DNA of 64,000 nucleotides from Ascarosepion bandense (lineage: Eukaryota; Mollusca; Cephalopoda; Sepiida; Sepiidae). The notes under the pieces are model-generated. The model saw only the letters and a list, made by a program, of their open reading frames with translations, searched no databases and was not told the origin of the DNA. Made by a program: the position numbers and the translations under genes. The stretch lies in the NCBI GenBank assembly GCA_037127315.1, contig JBBBDQ010001454.1:608501-672500 (forward strand), given 5' to 3'. Below are positions 21,700-32,164 of this stretch, one piece after another (positions within the stretch are counted from its first letter, which is position 1; every line of letters starts with the position of its first letter).

Positions 21700-22110
21700 T
21701 AACTTTTCACCTGAAACACCATGAGCAATTTTTGTTGGAGCCAATAGTTTAGGTTTACCTAGTTTCCTCTAAGTTTTTTCATCGATAATTGTGATGACAG
21801 ACCCAGTGTCCAGTTGTAGTTTAATTTTCACGTTATTAATTTTTACAAAAACAAATTTCCTTTTTGTAGATTTCTTGGCCATAGTATTCAGAAATTTTTT
21901 TTTTGTGTGTGTGCCAACTTTATTCAAGGCATTTAGTTTGAATTTCTTAATTTTTCTGCTTTATTTTCTGGTTTTACAGCAGCTACTTTTATTCTGCCTA
22001 CTGATAGCATTTCTTATTTCTTAAAAAAACATTCAAATTTGAAATGTTTTCTTCCACATACATGGTAATTATTAGGAGCTGAATAAGATTCGTCATTTTT
22101 TAACTGATAT
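21700..22110 (-). pseudogene. Retrotransposon protease and zinc-knuckle region (decayed)
   Basis: Minus-strand translation near 21780-21870 gives VFVKINNVKIKLQLDTGSVI, an aspartic protease start with the catalytic DTGS motif. Upstream at about 22040-22080 lies a CHVCGRKH-like stretch, a degraded nucleocapsid zinc knuckle. The protease would cleave Gag-Pol. Frame breaks between the parts show it is dead. Confidence 0.7.
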
Positions 22111-22394
22111 TGTAGAGAGTTTTCTGTATTTTCTTACTTCTTTGCCAGGAATTTCAAAATGTTTATTTTTCAATGGATAATCGAACATTGTGTATTTTAT
22201 AATTACCTCTTTCCTCTGTTTCTTTGGTGTCCAGCTGTAAATTTATCATGTGTTAACACTCTTCAGCAATATTTTGCAAATTGAATATAACTCTGCAAAA
22301 TATTGCTTTCAAGTTCCTTTCAAGTTTGGTTAGGATCCTTGATCTTATGTCTATGTTCGCACTTGATGTTAAACCTAGGACAAATATTAAATAC

Positions 22395-22930
22395 TTAAGA
22401 GTCTGGAGTCAATTCATTAGGCTTGAATTTATGGCATTCTTTATTTACGGTTCTTTCATATGGGGTAAAATCATCATCTTCACTTTTTAATAAATTTAGG
22501 CAATTCCACCTTGCATTGAATAATGATGTTCTTTCACCAAAAACATTTAATATATTAATAGTTTCTTTAAAGCTTATTTCTTCAGACTGTTTGGGCAGAA
22601 TGTAATTAACATATTGTTTGTGTTCCTTAATAGTAGACAATCTTTTTTTTTGTCTTTCCAGAAAGCACAATCTTTATCGAAAATTTCTTTGTATCTTCTG
22701 TGGTATGGTTCATAATTGAATTCATTTATTGAGTCTGTAGTGATGTTTGGAATAAACGAGTCTGTTGCAATTTTGTCTGTGGTAATTTTCAGAAGTACGT
22801 CAAACAACATTTGTTGTTGCTTCAACTGAATGTTTTGTTTTTGTTAGTCCTTCTGCTCTTGCAAATGTATTTCTTGTTGCTGTTTCTGTTGCATAAGTTT
22901 TTAATTCCTCCATTGTAGCTTACTATTTTG
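22395..22930 (-). pseudogene. Gypsy-type gag (capsid region), decayed
   Basis: Two overlapping minus-strand frames (22574-22825, 22395-22670) carry gag-style sequence: a Phe/Tyr-rich 'NEFNYEPYHRRYKEIF' block, then FGERTSLFNARWNCL, typical of capsid C-terminal regions of this retroelement class. A Gln-rich N-terminal stretch lies at 22830-22930. A frameshift joins the two pieces. Confidence 0.65.
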
Positions 22931-22977
22931 GTGAATATTGAAATACTAGCTCTGGCAGTAATGATATTTTTTTTCTT

Positions 22978-23216
22978 TTATGTGAATCTGAATTTTGTTA
23001 CCAAACTATAGTAATGTCATTGAAAGAAAGGAAATATATTTTTCTTTTCTTTTCGTGTGGGTCTGAATTTTTGTCACCAATGTTGTATTCACAAGAAAAA
23101 AATATTTTTCTTTTTTTTCATGTGAGCCCAAAATCTTTGTTGCCAATGTTGTATTGGCAAGTGAATTTAAAAGAATTTTTTTTTTCTTTGTGTGAGTCCG
23201 AAAATTTTGTCACCAA
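22978..23216 (-). repeat. Tandem repeats in the retrotransposon leader
   Basis: Three units of about 65-80 bases, each with a 'gtgtgagtccgaaaattttg' / 'gtgtgggtctgaatttttgt' type core followed by 'caccaatgttgt'. They lie between the 5' LTR and gag. Since the unit includes the primer-binding-like site, the site has been copied along with it. Confidence 0.7.
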
Positions 23217-23531
23217 TGTTGTGACCTCGTTTGGTTGTGTTGTAGCCTATAAGGTTACTGAGGTGTTGGCATCACATGACTGCGTATCTAGGTCTTAGTA
23301 TATTCAGTTAATTACTTGTAATATGATTGATCCACGGTAGATTCACAGTTGGGTCACTCAATAGATTCATTATTTACTGAACTTTGATTACTTGCTATTG
23401 CTCAATGATCCAGACTTCTGTCTGGTGCTTACAAAGTTATTTTAGTTGTCACCTAAATGCCAGTGGAATAATCATTTTTCTTGTATTTTTCTTTCTCTAG
23501 TGGTCAGGATTTATACTTCTTCTACATGACA
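23217..23531 (-). repeat. 5' LTR of the gypsy-type element
   Basis: 315 bp. Minus-strand start TGTCATGTAGAAGAAG (from 23531), end AGGTCACAACA (to 23217). Related to the 3' LTR and to a third copy at 58325-58603. Confidence 0.8.
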
Positions 23532-23744
23532 AATCGATAAATATAGAGTAGACAGGTTTTTTCTTCTCTCTAATTTTTCTCTTTATATAAAGTGTGTGCT
23601 TGATAGCTTCAAAAAATTATGAAGAAAAACAAAAATATAAAAGAAATTAGTATATTTTCAAATATATTTCTGTGCAAATTCTGCTTTTTCTTTGTGTTGT
23701 GTCTCTTACAAACATAGGTGATCATTGACCTCTACTTACCCCTA

Positions 23745-24545
23745 TCCCTTGTTGATTTTAACACTTTTCCTCTTGGCATCTATCCCAAACCTTGCTCTGC
23801 CATCCACTTGTTCAAGCCCATTGTATCCTTCCTCATTATGAGTCTCAGAAACTTCAGCTGTCTCTTTCTGATATGAAGTATAAGTTTCTTTTTCATTTCT
23901 ATCCCCTCCAAAACCTTGTTGTTGTTCATGTTTGTTCCATGTTATCCTCAGTATCCTTCTATAGAACCACATTTCTGTTGCTTTGATTCTCTTCTTTATC
24001 AATGAGAAGATTGTCCAGCATTTGCTGCTATATAGGACAGATATCATATAACAACCCAATATTTTTTCTTTGTTTCCAGCAAAAATCTTCCTGTCTCTCA
24101 ATAGTCTGCTTAACTTTTGAAATGTGTCCTTGGCCATGCAAATGTGCATTCAGATCTCAGTGTTTCACTTTGAATCTTCTGTCAGAACTGTTATGGTGAA
24201 ACACACCTGTTCTTTAAATAATGGACTCTCCCTTTTAAGTAGTATAAGTACTTGAAAAGTTCATAGGAGTTTTTTAGATTTCTATTGGAGTTCAGTAGAA
24301 CTAATAGGCAGTTGATATTTTTTTCGGGAGTTAGCCGAATACTAAGGAGTGGAAGATTACCAAGTTGCTAACATTTTGGATATGTTAAGTCGATTAGCAA
24401 CTGACATAGCACAATTATAACCTTCAGTGCGAAAACTACTCTACAACAAGAACACTTTCCAGGTATTGAAATTTCTGCACTTGTTTGATTTTAGTATCCT
24501 CAACCTGTAGTTGGCATTTTAGGCTTTTATTTTTGCTGATGATCA
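23745..24545 (-). mobile_element. RTE-type LINE, ORF2 3' part
   Basis: The minus-strand frame 23742-24149 carries the C-terminal region of RTE-clade ORF2: 'ATEMWFYRRILRITW' and the preceding KRIK, SVLYSSKCWT text, which are recurrent at the RT end of these LINEs. Codons to the left are frameshifted from the usual 'RKRQLKFLGH' tail. A matching upstream piece is at 24430-24540. Between them, about 24190-24430 is a foreign AT-rich segment. Dead copy. Confidence 0.75.
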
Positions 24546-24885
24546 GAAAAAGAATATTCAATCAAACTGCTCTCATCTTTGAGGATGACATTGATGCAAC
24601 CTCAGATGTGATTGCTTCTCCAAATCAGGCAGATCTCATTCATGTTCATCATCATCTCCCTGTGGCTACTTGTTGACCTCTTACTGTCTGATACCACAGA
24701 TTATTGGTTCAAGGAATTCAAAAAAGGAGAGACAGCAGGCCTTATGGTGTGAGGGATTGGGAAAAACACAAAGACATAAATGTGTTTTGGGGACAATATC
24801 TGATAGAATTCTTGTATTTAAATTGAAAGGGAAGCTTTTTAACATGTTCGTCATAGTTGTATATACATTAACAGTACAAATTACA
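24546..24885. other. Unassigned segment between LINE copies
   Basis: Open frames at 24485-24676 and 24670-24897 (plus) show no domain I can name. Probably old repeat DNA. Confidence 0.35.
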
Positions 24886-24889
24886 AAAA

Positions 24890-25858
24890 GAATTTGAAAA
24901 GTTTTTCTGTACACAAGACAATGCCAAAGATCAATGAAAATTGTAGGAAATTACAATTGTCATGGGAAACCCGAATGCCAAAATTAAGAAGGAGTGAGTG
25001 AAATAATTGGCAAATTTTGACTAGGAACTTGTAATGAATGTAGAAAAAAATGGATCTAACACCCAAGATGTCTATTGGCATTGAGAATCCCAGAACCAGA
25101 TTGACAGCATAACAATCAATAAGAGATTCAGGAATGCAGTTAGACATTGTAAAAAATTTACTCAAGTGCCAACTGCAGGTTCAACCATTTTCCAGTGTTA
25201 TGTAAGCTTAGAGTGAATCTTGAAGAGGGCCAAGACATCACCAAAATTCCAATGCAACAAACTCTTGAATGATCCAAATTTAAAGGAGAAATATATGGAC
25301 AGTGTTAAAAGCAGATACAAATAAAAATGGGAATTCAGAGTAGAACAACTTAAAAGATGCTTTAGTAACATCAGCAAACAATATCAAATACGATATGATA
25401 AAAAGAAGACAAAAAACAATACCAAGGTATGGCAGAGCGTAGGATGTTGCAGAAATTAGAAACAAGTACAGGTAAAAGAGGAATTTCTAAATGAAAAGAA
25501 GGAATGATTATTACAGATAAGTAGATATGCATAAAAGAACAAGAGAACTAACAAGACAAAAGTTGTACTCAAATCCAAGGACAAGGCTTATACTAGAGAA
25601 AGGAAAAATACTTAAGAGATGTAATAAATACATCAGAGTACTCTTCCACATGACAACTGGAAATGAACAGAAATGTCAAAGGACCAGAAATATTAAAAAC
25701 TAAATTGCAGTCAGAACTATTGAACAAAGCAGCAGGACCCAACAGAATTTTAATAGTGATGCTTGTAACTATAGATAATTTCAGCATTGACTTGATTAGA
25801 GATATAATAAATGAAATATATGACTATGATGATGTACCAGAAGACCCAGGTAAATCCA
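24890..25858 (+). mobile_element. RTE-type LINE, endonuclease to RT start (5' half, split copy)
   Basis: Fragments in broken frames follow the order of an RTE ORF2. Near 25085-25150 the translation includes EPD, INKRFRN-like endonuclease end text. From 25663 the frame includes 'GPEILKTKLQSELLNKAAGP' and 'IDLIRDIINEIYD', the conserved entry into the RTE reverse transcriptase. The homology stops at about 25857, where the mariner begins, and resumes at 26785. Not functional. Confidence 0.75.
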
Positions 25859-26781
25859 TTTTTATAGTGCACCGTTCACATTCATTTGCACCTTGCTTTT
25901 TATTAAAAACACCAAAAAAGTCCACAAGCTCGTTTTGGTCAATCGTAAATTTAAGTTGTGTGAGGTAGCAGAGAAGTTGAACATATCAGAAGGCAGTGTA
26001 TTCACCATTTTGCATGAACATTTGTCAATGAGAAATCTGTGTTCAAAGGGAGTACCCCGTTTGCTCACAGTCAATCAAAAACAATGTGTTGATGATTCAG
26101 AGTATTGTTTGCAGCTGTTTCAATGCAACAAGAAGGAATTTTTGTGTAAATGTATGACAGTGGATGAAACATGAATCCATCACTTCACTCTGGAGTCAAA
26201 TTGGCAGTCAGCTGAGAGGACAGCAGCAGGTGAAAGCTGTCCAAAGTAACCAAAGATGCAAACATCAGCAGGCAAGGTTTTGGTCTCCGTACTTTGGAAT
26301 GCATAAGGTATTTTGTTCACTGATTACCTTGAGAATAGCAAACATTGTATAGCATTATTGGTGTATTTGAAGAGAAAAATTGCTAAATGTCACAAATGAA
26401 GAAGAAAAAGTGATCTTTCACAAAGACAACACGGTGTCACAAGTCAATTGTAATGATGACAAAACTACATGAATTGCACTTCAAACTGCTTCTGCATCCA
26501 TCTTATTCTCCTGATATGGCCTCGAAACATTACTGGCTGTTTGAAGGTCTGAAAAGATTGCTCCAGTGTTTGAGATTTGGCTTCAATGGAGAAGTGATGT
26601 TGGAAACTGAGGCATATTTTGAGGCCAAAGACAAATCGTTCTACAAAAAATTAGTTGAACTGTTAGAGAAGCATTGGAATCAGCGTATGAACATAGGAGA
26701 CTATGTTGATGAATAAAGTCGAATTTTGCCAAAAAGTTGTGCTTTATTAGTTAGGCCTGGGATTTATTGAGTGATGTGTTA
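25859..26781 (+). mobile_element. Mariner-type transposon, decayed, inserted in RTE LINE
   Basis: The transposase is readable over about 25893-26716. An N-terminal helix-turn-helix (CEVAEKLNISEGSVFTILHE) is followed by the first catalytic Asp in MTVDET (about 26155-26172), then a stop. The second Asp is in FHKDN (26416-26430). The C-terminal frame 26453-26716 has SYSPDMASKHYWLF, where the third catalytic Asp expected before Tyr-Trp is replaced by His, and it ends YVDE. Several stops and a deletion lie between. The 3' terminal inverted repeat is visible near 26745-26781 ('ggcctgggatttattgagtg'). No matching 5' terminus is seen, so the left end is lost. D,D34D-type mariners are the nearest family. 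Confidence 0.85.
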
Positions 26782-26784
26782 AGA

Positions 26785-27040
26785 CAAAATTGGGTCTTCT
26801 CACCAAAACTATTCAACCATTACATTTAAGCAATTCTGAGAGAGCTGGAAGACAGCAAAAAGAACAGCCCAACATATGAATTACAAACTGCAAATACCAA
26901 AATCAAGTTAATACAAGAATTTAGATATCAAGGAACTGTTTTAACAGAATGGAAAATGCAAAATCGAAATTTGATGGTTCATTGAGATAGCAAAAGTTGC
27001 CTTTCAAAAGATAAGCAAAGTTTTAAAAAATAGGAAAATG
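26785..27040 (+). mobile_element. RTE-type LINE, RT 3' half (continuation after mariner)
   Basis: Translation begins VFSPKLFN, the RT block that in intact RTE elements follows 'GVRQGC', and continues to 'KIKLIQEFRYQGTVLTEW', the conserved end of the palm. About 100 codons expected between the two halves are missing, so the insertion was accompanied by, or followed by, a deletion. Confidence 0.7.
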
Positions 27041-27160
27041 TTATGGGGGTGGCAAAGTAACTGGAGCTGAGATTGCAGATCAGGACCAATAACATTGTAG
27101 ATTCTTCTTTGTATTTTATTGAGAATCTCTAAATACATAGTGGAAGCACCAGATATAAAT
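27041..27160 (-). mobile_element. CR1/Jockey-like LINE fragment (family A)
   Basis: Shares 'ggcaaagtaactggagctga' and 'accaataacattgtagattc' with the family A copies at 56765-56830 and 42385-42425. Very short. Confidence 0.5.
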
Positions 27161-27718
27161 CAGCTAAGGAAACTCGTGCCATATTGAGCATATATTCTTG
27201 TTTCGTCTGTAACTGAGACAAGAAGACATTGAAGATAACAAAGATTAAACAATAATACAAAAAAGAAAGAAATGTGAACACACTGATTGCTTCTGACTCT
27301 CTACTATTTGTTTTCAAGATTGAATCAATTTCTTTTCTTTCTCTTGGAATCATTGACAGAATGAGAAATATTCACTATTCTTAAATGTATTACATGCTGT
27401 TACGCCATCAATTACAAGCTACTTCTCATTTAATTAATAAAATTTTATTCTTTGCATTGACGTTGTTGATTGATGTCTCTTAGTCTGATGATTACCTATT
27501 GATGTGTAGAATTAATCTAGCATTGAAGCATATGGTAGAATTATGCACTCCATTTGTAATTTCAGTCTGCACATCAAACATAGATATACATACATGGATA
27601 TATGACTGTTTTATGCACCTCATGCATTAGATATTAGCAATAAACACACACATATAATAAATGTACATACACTCTCATCATACACATTTAAATATTTGTG
27701 TGTGTAGATTGTATCATA
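27161..27718. other. AT-rich non-coding DNA, unassigned
   Basis: No gene. A minus-strand GAAAC next to a 4-bp stem near 27200-27220 was examined as a hammerhead and rejected. Confidence 0.45.
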
Positions 27719-27719
27719 T

Positions 27720-27960
27720 ATGATATTCAGTTTTCTTTGTCCAATTTGTTTGCAGATTGGCAAATGTTACTTTTTATTGGCAGGGGCTGAGAAAGAATGT
27801 CAGTATTATTTGGGACCATTTCTTGGCACTGTATGCTTGTTGGTTGGCTCCAAAGTTGAAGATATTCAAGTCAAACAGAAAGCAATGGTTGCAATGCTTT
27901 TCTCACTTTCTATACAGTCTTTTCTCATTTGAAAAAGCTTTGTATACATATCTTTGTACA
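27720..27960 (+). other. Two overlapping open frames after a splice-acceptor-like site, unassigned
   Basis: A pyrimidine-rich acceptor-like tract (ccaatttgtttgcag, ending 27753) precedes about 180 bases open in two frames (27720-27932 and 27757-27963). One frame has a Leu/Gly-rich 'LGPFLGTVCLLVGS'. The other is Trp/Lys-rich. I recognise neither. Base composition is slightly less AT-rich than its surroundings. It could be an exon of an unseen gene or part of an old repeat. Confidence 0.25.
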
Positions 27961-28020
27961 TAGTTTCCATATTGATTTAAAGATTTTAAAGTATCTACAA
28001 GATTATTTACAAAGGGTGCT

Positions 28021-28088
28021 TGGAAATAAAGTGTGGCTAAGCATAAATCAAAAATGGAAATAAAATGTGGCTAAGCATAAATTAAAAC
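28021..28088. repeat. 34-bp tandem duplication
   Basis: Two adjacent copies of a 34-base unit starting TGGAAATAAAGTGTGGCTAA and TGGAAATAAAATGTGGCTAA, with two or three differences. Confidence 0.9.
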
Positions 28089-28909
28089 ATTGTAAAAGCT
28101 GTAAAAGTAACACTAGAGGGGAGTAAGTAACACTTTTCATAACAGCCAGAAAAGCCTTAATATTGAGTGCATGTACATGGGAAACCCAATAAAAATGATT
28201 GCCAACATAAAACGGTGGATGACCATAGAGGTGCAAGATATAATAATAACAAAATCCATGATTGGGTTCTAAAGCATTTGACTGAAGAATGGTATTTCCA
28301 CCACATTGACATTGAATCTGAAAGGTTCTTGAACAGCATAGGATAGCTGATAAGGGTTTCTAGAGTAATTGATTATGGGTAATGAGACCTGAGTGCCTTG
28401 TGTTATTCCAAACACAAAGGTTGATTCCATGGCCTGGAAGCAGTCATTCCCATTTATAAAGTCTTACAAAAATCAGCTAATTGTTGAATTTTAAGGAAAC
28501 TTGCAGGATTTATTCAGAAACTAATGAAATTTTTTTTCTTTTTTTTTTCTTAAATCTTAAAAAAATTTTTTATTACTTCTTTTTATGTGTTACCCCACTC
28601 ATTTAATTTTTATGAAATTTTGAGAAATTCTTTTTTGTATGGTTTACTGTTTATATTTGTTTAGAAGGACAAGTCCTTGGAGAATTTAAATCATTTTGGT
28701 CAGACAGGATATCCAGTTTAGAAAATCTGTTTTGAATTGTAAAATACAAAATATTATAAAATGAAGATATTATTTAATTAGAAAAGCTTTTAATTGCTTT
28801 TATGAATAAAATATATTATTGACACTATTGTTGTAAAAAGAAAATAACTTTTTCAATAAATAATTAACTTTACAAGAATCATTTTCACCTATTAAAAGTT
28901 TTCATTAGA

Positions 28910-28910
<1 letters not shown>
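28089..28910. other. AT-rich non-coding DNA, unassigned
   Basis: No gene or repeat I can name. The small minus-strand frames around 28048-28339 have no domain. Confidence 0.45.

Positions 28911-28971
<61 letters not shown>
28911..28971. repeat. (TC)n(AT)n compound microsatellite
   Basis: About 11 TC units followed by about 19 AT units. The TC/TA junction coincides with the presumed 5' end of the Helitron. Confidence 0.95.
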
Positions 28972-28976
<5 letters not shown>

Positions 28977-29815
28977 GAAAGATGTTTGTGTGTGTGTCTG
29001 TCTGTCTGTATGTCCTTTATACAAATCTACAACTTTTCTCCAATTCTCACCAAAACTTCACACAAAAATTTTTTAGGCTTCCGGTCAGGTCACAGGCTAC
29101 TTATTTTTTCCAATTTCCCCCTCCTGATATTGGAAATTGATACCCCGATATCTGATCAGGTCTGATCAAGATCAGGATTTCAGCCTTTTTATCATGGTTC
29201 TTGCTGGTAAAATTATAGTTTTTAGTTGCAAATATTAGTAGATCTTCTCAGACGACTCATTTTCCCTAATATTGAAAATTGATACCCCCAATATTCTATC
29301 GAATCTGATCAAAAACCGATATTCAGCCATCAATATGGCTTATTATCTCCAGTTTTACTCCTGATGGGTACGATAAGTTTTTAAGAACTTATTTAGGTTA
29401 GTTTATCCTTGAATGGCTTATTTGACTCCAATATTGGAAATCGATATGCCAATATCCTATTGGATCTGATTAAAATCAGATTTTCAGCCCTTTTATTTTG
29501 GTTTTTGCTTTTGGTTTTGCTCTAAGTAGGTATAATTGTAGTTCTTAGTCTCAGCCATGATACCATTTACCCAGAGGACTTATTTGACCTTCAAAATTCA
29601 GTTTGCGACAGAAAACTTATTTGACATTGATACCGGAAACTAAAATTTGAATTGCATCCATTCATTTTTCTTTCAATCTACTGTTTTGCTTTGACTGGAA
29701 ACAACTATTGCTTTTTAGTCTTTCATGTCAACATCCAAAGACTCTGAGCTCCAGGACCATGGATTAGTTTTAAAGCTTTCATTACACCCGAACAACACCA
29801 GGTTATATTGCTAGT
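28933..29815 (+). mobile_element. Non-autonomous Helitron
   Basis: The 3' end has the Helitron signature: an imperfect 5-bp hairpin (ACCCG at 29786-29790 with CAGGT at 29799-29803, one mismatch), then CTAGT (29811-29815), which fits the CTRRT terminus, 7 bases beyond the hairpin. The 5' side begins TC followed by an AT run and 'aaaaggaaagatgtttgtgt', a form common at Helitron-related 5' ends. No Rep/helicase is encoded. The interior is built of tandem repeats (see separate entry). The base after CTAGT is A rather than the T expected at a Helitron target, so the exact edge is approximate. Confidence 0.7.
29085..29645 (+). repeat. Tandem repeats of about 145-160 bp inside the Helitron
   Basis: Three diverged units and a partial fourth. 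Each contains 'atattggaaattgatacccc' or a variant, then 'tctgatcaa(a/g)atcag(a)ttttcagcc', then a 'tttttgct' stretch and 'attatagtttttag'. Unit starts are near 29090, 29250, 29408 and 29580. Confidence 0.75.
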
Positions 29816-30622
29816 AATTTATAAACTTTTAAAATTTTGTATTAATTTGTAGCTGCCAAGTGATATTCTTATTAAATTAGGACTATTTAATCTTTATAAA
29901 TGGAAAAGATTGCTACAATAAAACCACCAGTATTTAAAAAAAAAAAGTGTGTTGATTTTTTTTTTTTTAATTGGGACATTCATACACAGCATTATTAGAC
30001 AATGAGAAAGTTAGCTATTGTAAACTTTAAAAATTTATTTATTATTTTCTAACTTTTTATTAAGAAGGCTATAAGGCTAAATAACATTAGATTATTTAGA
30101 ATATTTTCTTAAATTTTTAAGATTACTGGGTAGTTAAGTAAAAAATTATATAAAGGGCATTCATGTTCTATTTTTCAATTATATTTCCCTTACTTTAATT
30201 TGCCAATAATCAGGTTGTCCATAAATCACTCAATACATCACCCAAAACAACCACTCTGTTTAAAAAAAATGTTTTTCTTTGATATTTTAAATTAATAATA
30301 CTATTTTACTTCAATTTAAATTAAGCCTTAAATCAGCTCAATTTCTTCAAATAGTTTTAGAATAAGAATATATTTTATTTTTAAAAGATTTTTAATAAAG
30401 ATGGTTATTTTGTTTTAACAAATCTGTCAATATGGAGGAATTTATAGGTTTTACCGATAAATAGAAAACAAAAAAAGATTCTAATTAATTGAAATTCATT
30501 AAAATATTTTACTTATTGGGAATATTAAATTTTTAAAAACTAAAATCAAAGCTTAAAGAAAGATATTTAATTTTTAAAAATTTATTTTAAACTTAGGTAA
30601 TGCATATTTTTTTATGGTGGAA
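29816..30622. other. AT-rich non-coding DNA, unassigned
   Basis: Very AT-rich with A and T runs. No gene. Confidence 0.5.
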
Positions 30623-30623
30623 T

Positions 30624-30693
<70 letters not shown>

Positions 30694-30707
30694 ATATATA
30701 TATATAA
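30623..30707. repeat. Compound microsatellite (GA)n(GAGC)n(TG)n(TGTA)n(TA)n
   Basis: A graded series of dinucleotide and tetranucleotide repeats. Confidence 0.95.
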
Positions 30708-30959
30708 AGTTCATAGATAAAATGTCAGAAGTTGTTTGTTTTTTATTTCTTTTTTTACTATTTTTATTTAAGTTCTGTTAATTGTATCAGTCATTATTAA
30801 GAATTGGGTGTTGTCAGTATGATAATAAGACTTTGACTACATCCTGTCTTTTCTTGCAGTGAGTGCTGTATAGTATTTTGGTGTTATCTACTATAATTTG
30901 TTTTCTGTTAATAGTTGTACTTTTATTGTTCAGGATGATTGATATGTTCACGAATTGCC

Positions 30960-31491
30960 CTATGTCTTGACCTGTGACAAACCAACCCCCGAAAGAGTGT
31001 ATTGGGTGATTCTCTTATATATAATAGCTGGCCACTTTTATTTGTCTTCCAGGGCAGCTAGCTAATCTCCATTGTAGATGCCTGCTCAGGCAAACTGGTG
31101 TTTGTCTAACACCCACAGAGCCCACCTGTGTTTTTTTACTGCAGCTATACTGAGCGGACATTAGTTACATTTTCTGGGAGAGTGAGCATTATTTAGCATG
31201 AACAATGGTTTGAACAAGGCCAGGATAATCAAACCATGATGACTTGTGACTTCGAGCTAGCACAATCACAAACAACTTCTTAAACAAAGGTGTCTACTCA
31301 ATTTCACTCACAAGGCTTGGGTCAACACATGGTATGATTTTCAGGAACTTTCCAAAGATGCTGCACATTGGGATCACCTCCTCCAGAGAGATAACATGAA
31401 GAAGTCACCTTCCTGGCAAATTGACCATGGTGAGAATCAAACTCTGGCTTCATGGTCAGAAAGCGAATGTTCTAACCACACGGCTATGTGC

Positions 31492-31493
<2 letters not shown>
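30960..31493 (-). mobile_element. tRNA-derived SINE, second type (family T)
   Basis: The head is at the right: the minus strand reads GGGCACATAGCCGTGTGGTT from 31493. An A-box-like TAGCCGTGTGG lies at 31486-31476 and a B-box-like GAGTTTGATTCTC at 31444-31432. This is an excellent tRNA-like pol III promoter. The body to the left (31000-31420) is less AT-rich and may be its tail or a second element. An (AT)n tract abuts the 5' end of the SINE at 31494. A head of this shape with an (AT)n upstream is what I would expect in octopus-type genomes. Confidence 0.7.
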
Positions 31494-31538
<45 letters not shown>

Positions 31539-31552
31539 CACATACACACACT
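31494..31552. repeat. (AT)n and short (CA)n microsatellite
   Basis: About 21 AT units then 'cacacatacacacac'. It abuts the SINE 5' end. Confidence 0.95.
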
Positions 31553-31699
31553 AATAATAGGTATACCTGTTCTTCTTCACTGTTTAGTACAATGCTAATT
31601 TTTGTGAACAAGGCAGTTGTCAGGTGCAGATGGAAAACTGACCTTGACAAACGTTACGAGCAAGTGTTATATTGATAAAATATATGAATGCCTTAAGCT

Positions 31700-31895
31700 A
31701 ATACAGCACTAAATTGGCAGCAAGGTCTCATCATTTTACAGCTGAGTGGTTAGGTGCAATCATAAAGTCTATGCTGACAGATTTTTTTCTATCACACATT
31801 TTGTTGTAGAACTCTTTCTGGCTTATGCTCATACAACACTATGCTGTAACTCTCTACCTGGAGTAGATCTTGGGTCTTGTATAACAATAATATAA
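31700..31895 (+). mobile_element. LINE family A fragment joined to another repeat
   Basis: 31700-31825 contains the family A text 'ggcagcaaggtctcatcatt' and 'gttgtagaactctttctggc'. 31825-31885 switches to 'ttatgctcatacaacactat' and 'cttgggtcttgtata', which recurs at 58990-59060 ('cttatgcccatacaacacca', 'gctcttgcatcttgtattg'). Confidence 0.55.
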
Positions 31896-31964
31896 AAAAG
31901 AACTAATACAAAAATTAAGTATTAGATACAATAGTTCATGGTTGAAAATTATCATAGTCTGACT

Positions 31965-32142
31965 CCAATGACTGCAGTTCAATGAAATTGAATATTTAAG
32001 AGAGGTGTCAATCACCATTTTTTTTTTTTCTCACACCTTTTCTTTTTTTTTTGTCCTTTCTTCTTATTAAAGTCTCATCACTCTCTTCTACTCCCAATAA
32101 CTCCTTGCATCTTAGTGGTATTAATGCTTTGCTTGGAGTGAA
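31965..32142 (+). mobile_element. LINE family A 3' tail
   Basis: Ends 'gctttgcttggagtgaaatg' then an A-rich tail. It faces a minus-strand copy at 32165, so the two tails are joined tail to tail. Confidence 0.7.
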
Positions 32143-32164
32143 ATGATTAAAAAAGAAAAGCAAA

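Larger units (their letters stand above)
20966..23531 (-). mobile_element. Short Ty3/gypsy-type LTR retrotransposon with both LTRs
   Basis: A minus-strand element of about 2.57 kb. Order in its own direction: 5' LTR (23531-23217), a primer-binding-like site TTGGTGACAAAATT directly after the LTR, a leader with tandem repeats, gag, a zinc-knuckle region, a protease with LDTGS, about 350 bases of unclear sequence, a purine tract (AAAAGGGATGG) and the 3' LTR (21305-20966). RT, RNase H and integrase are absent. Both LTRs begin TGTCAT and end in ACAACA or CAACA. No matching target-site duplication is visible (left flank 'aatac', right flank 'aatcg'), so deletion or recombination may have joined two insertions. 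Confidence 0.8.

Noticed and set aside
27195..27225. Minus-strand GTCT/AGAC hairpin followed by GAAAC, like a hammerhead second box
   Set aside because: The required CTGANGA before the stem is absent (it reads TCTTCTT).
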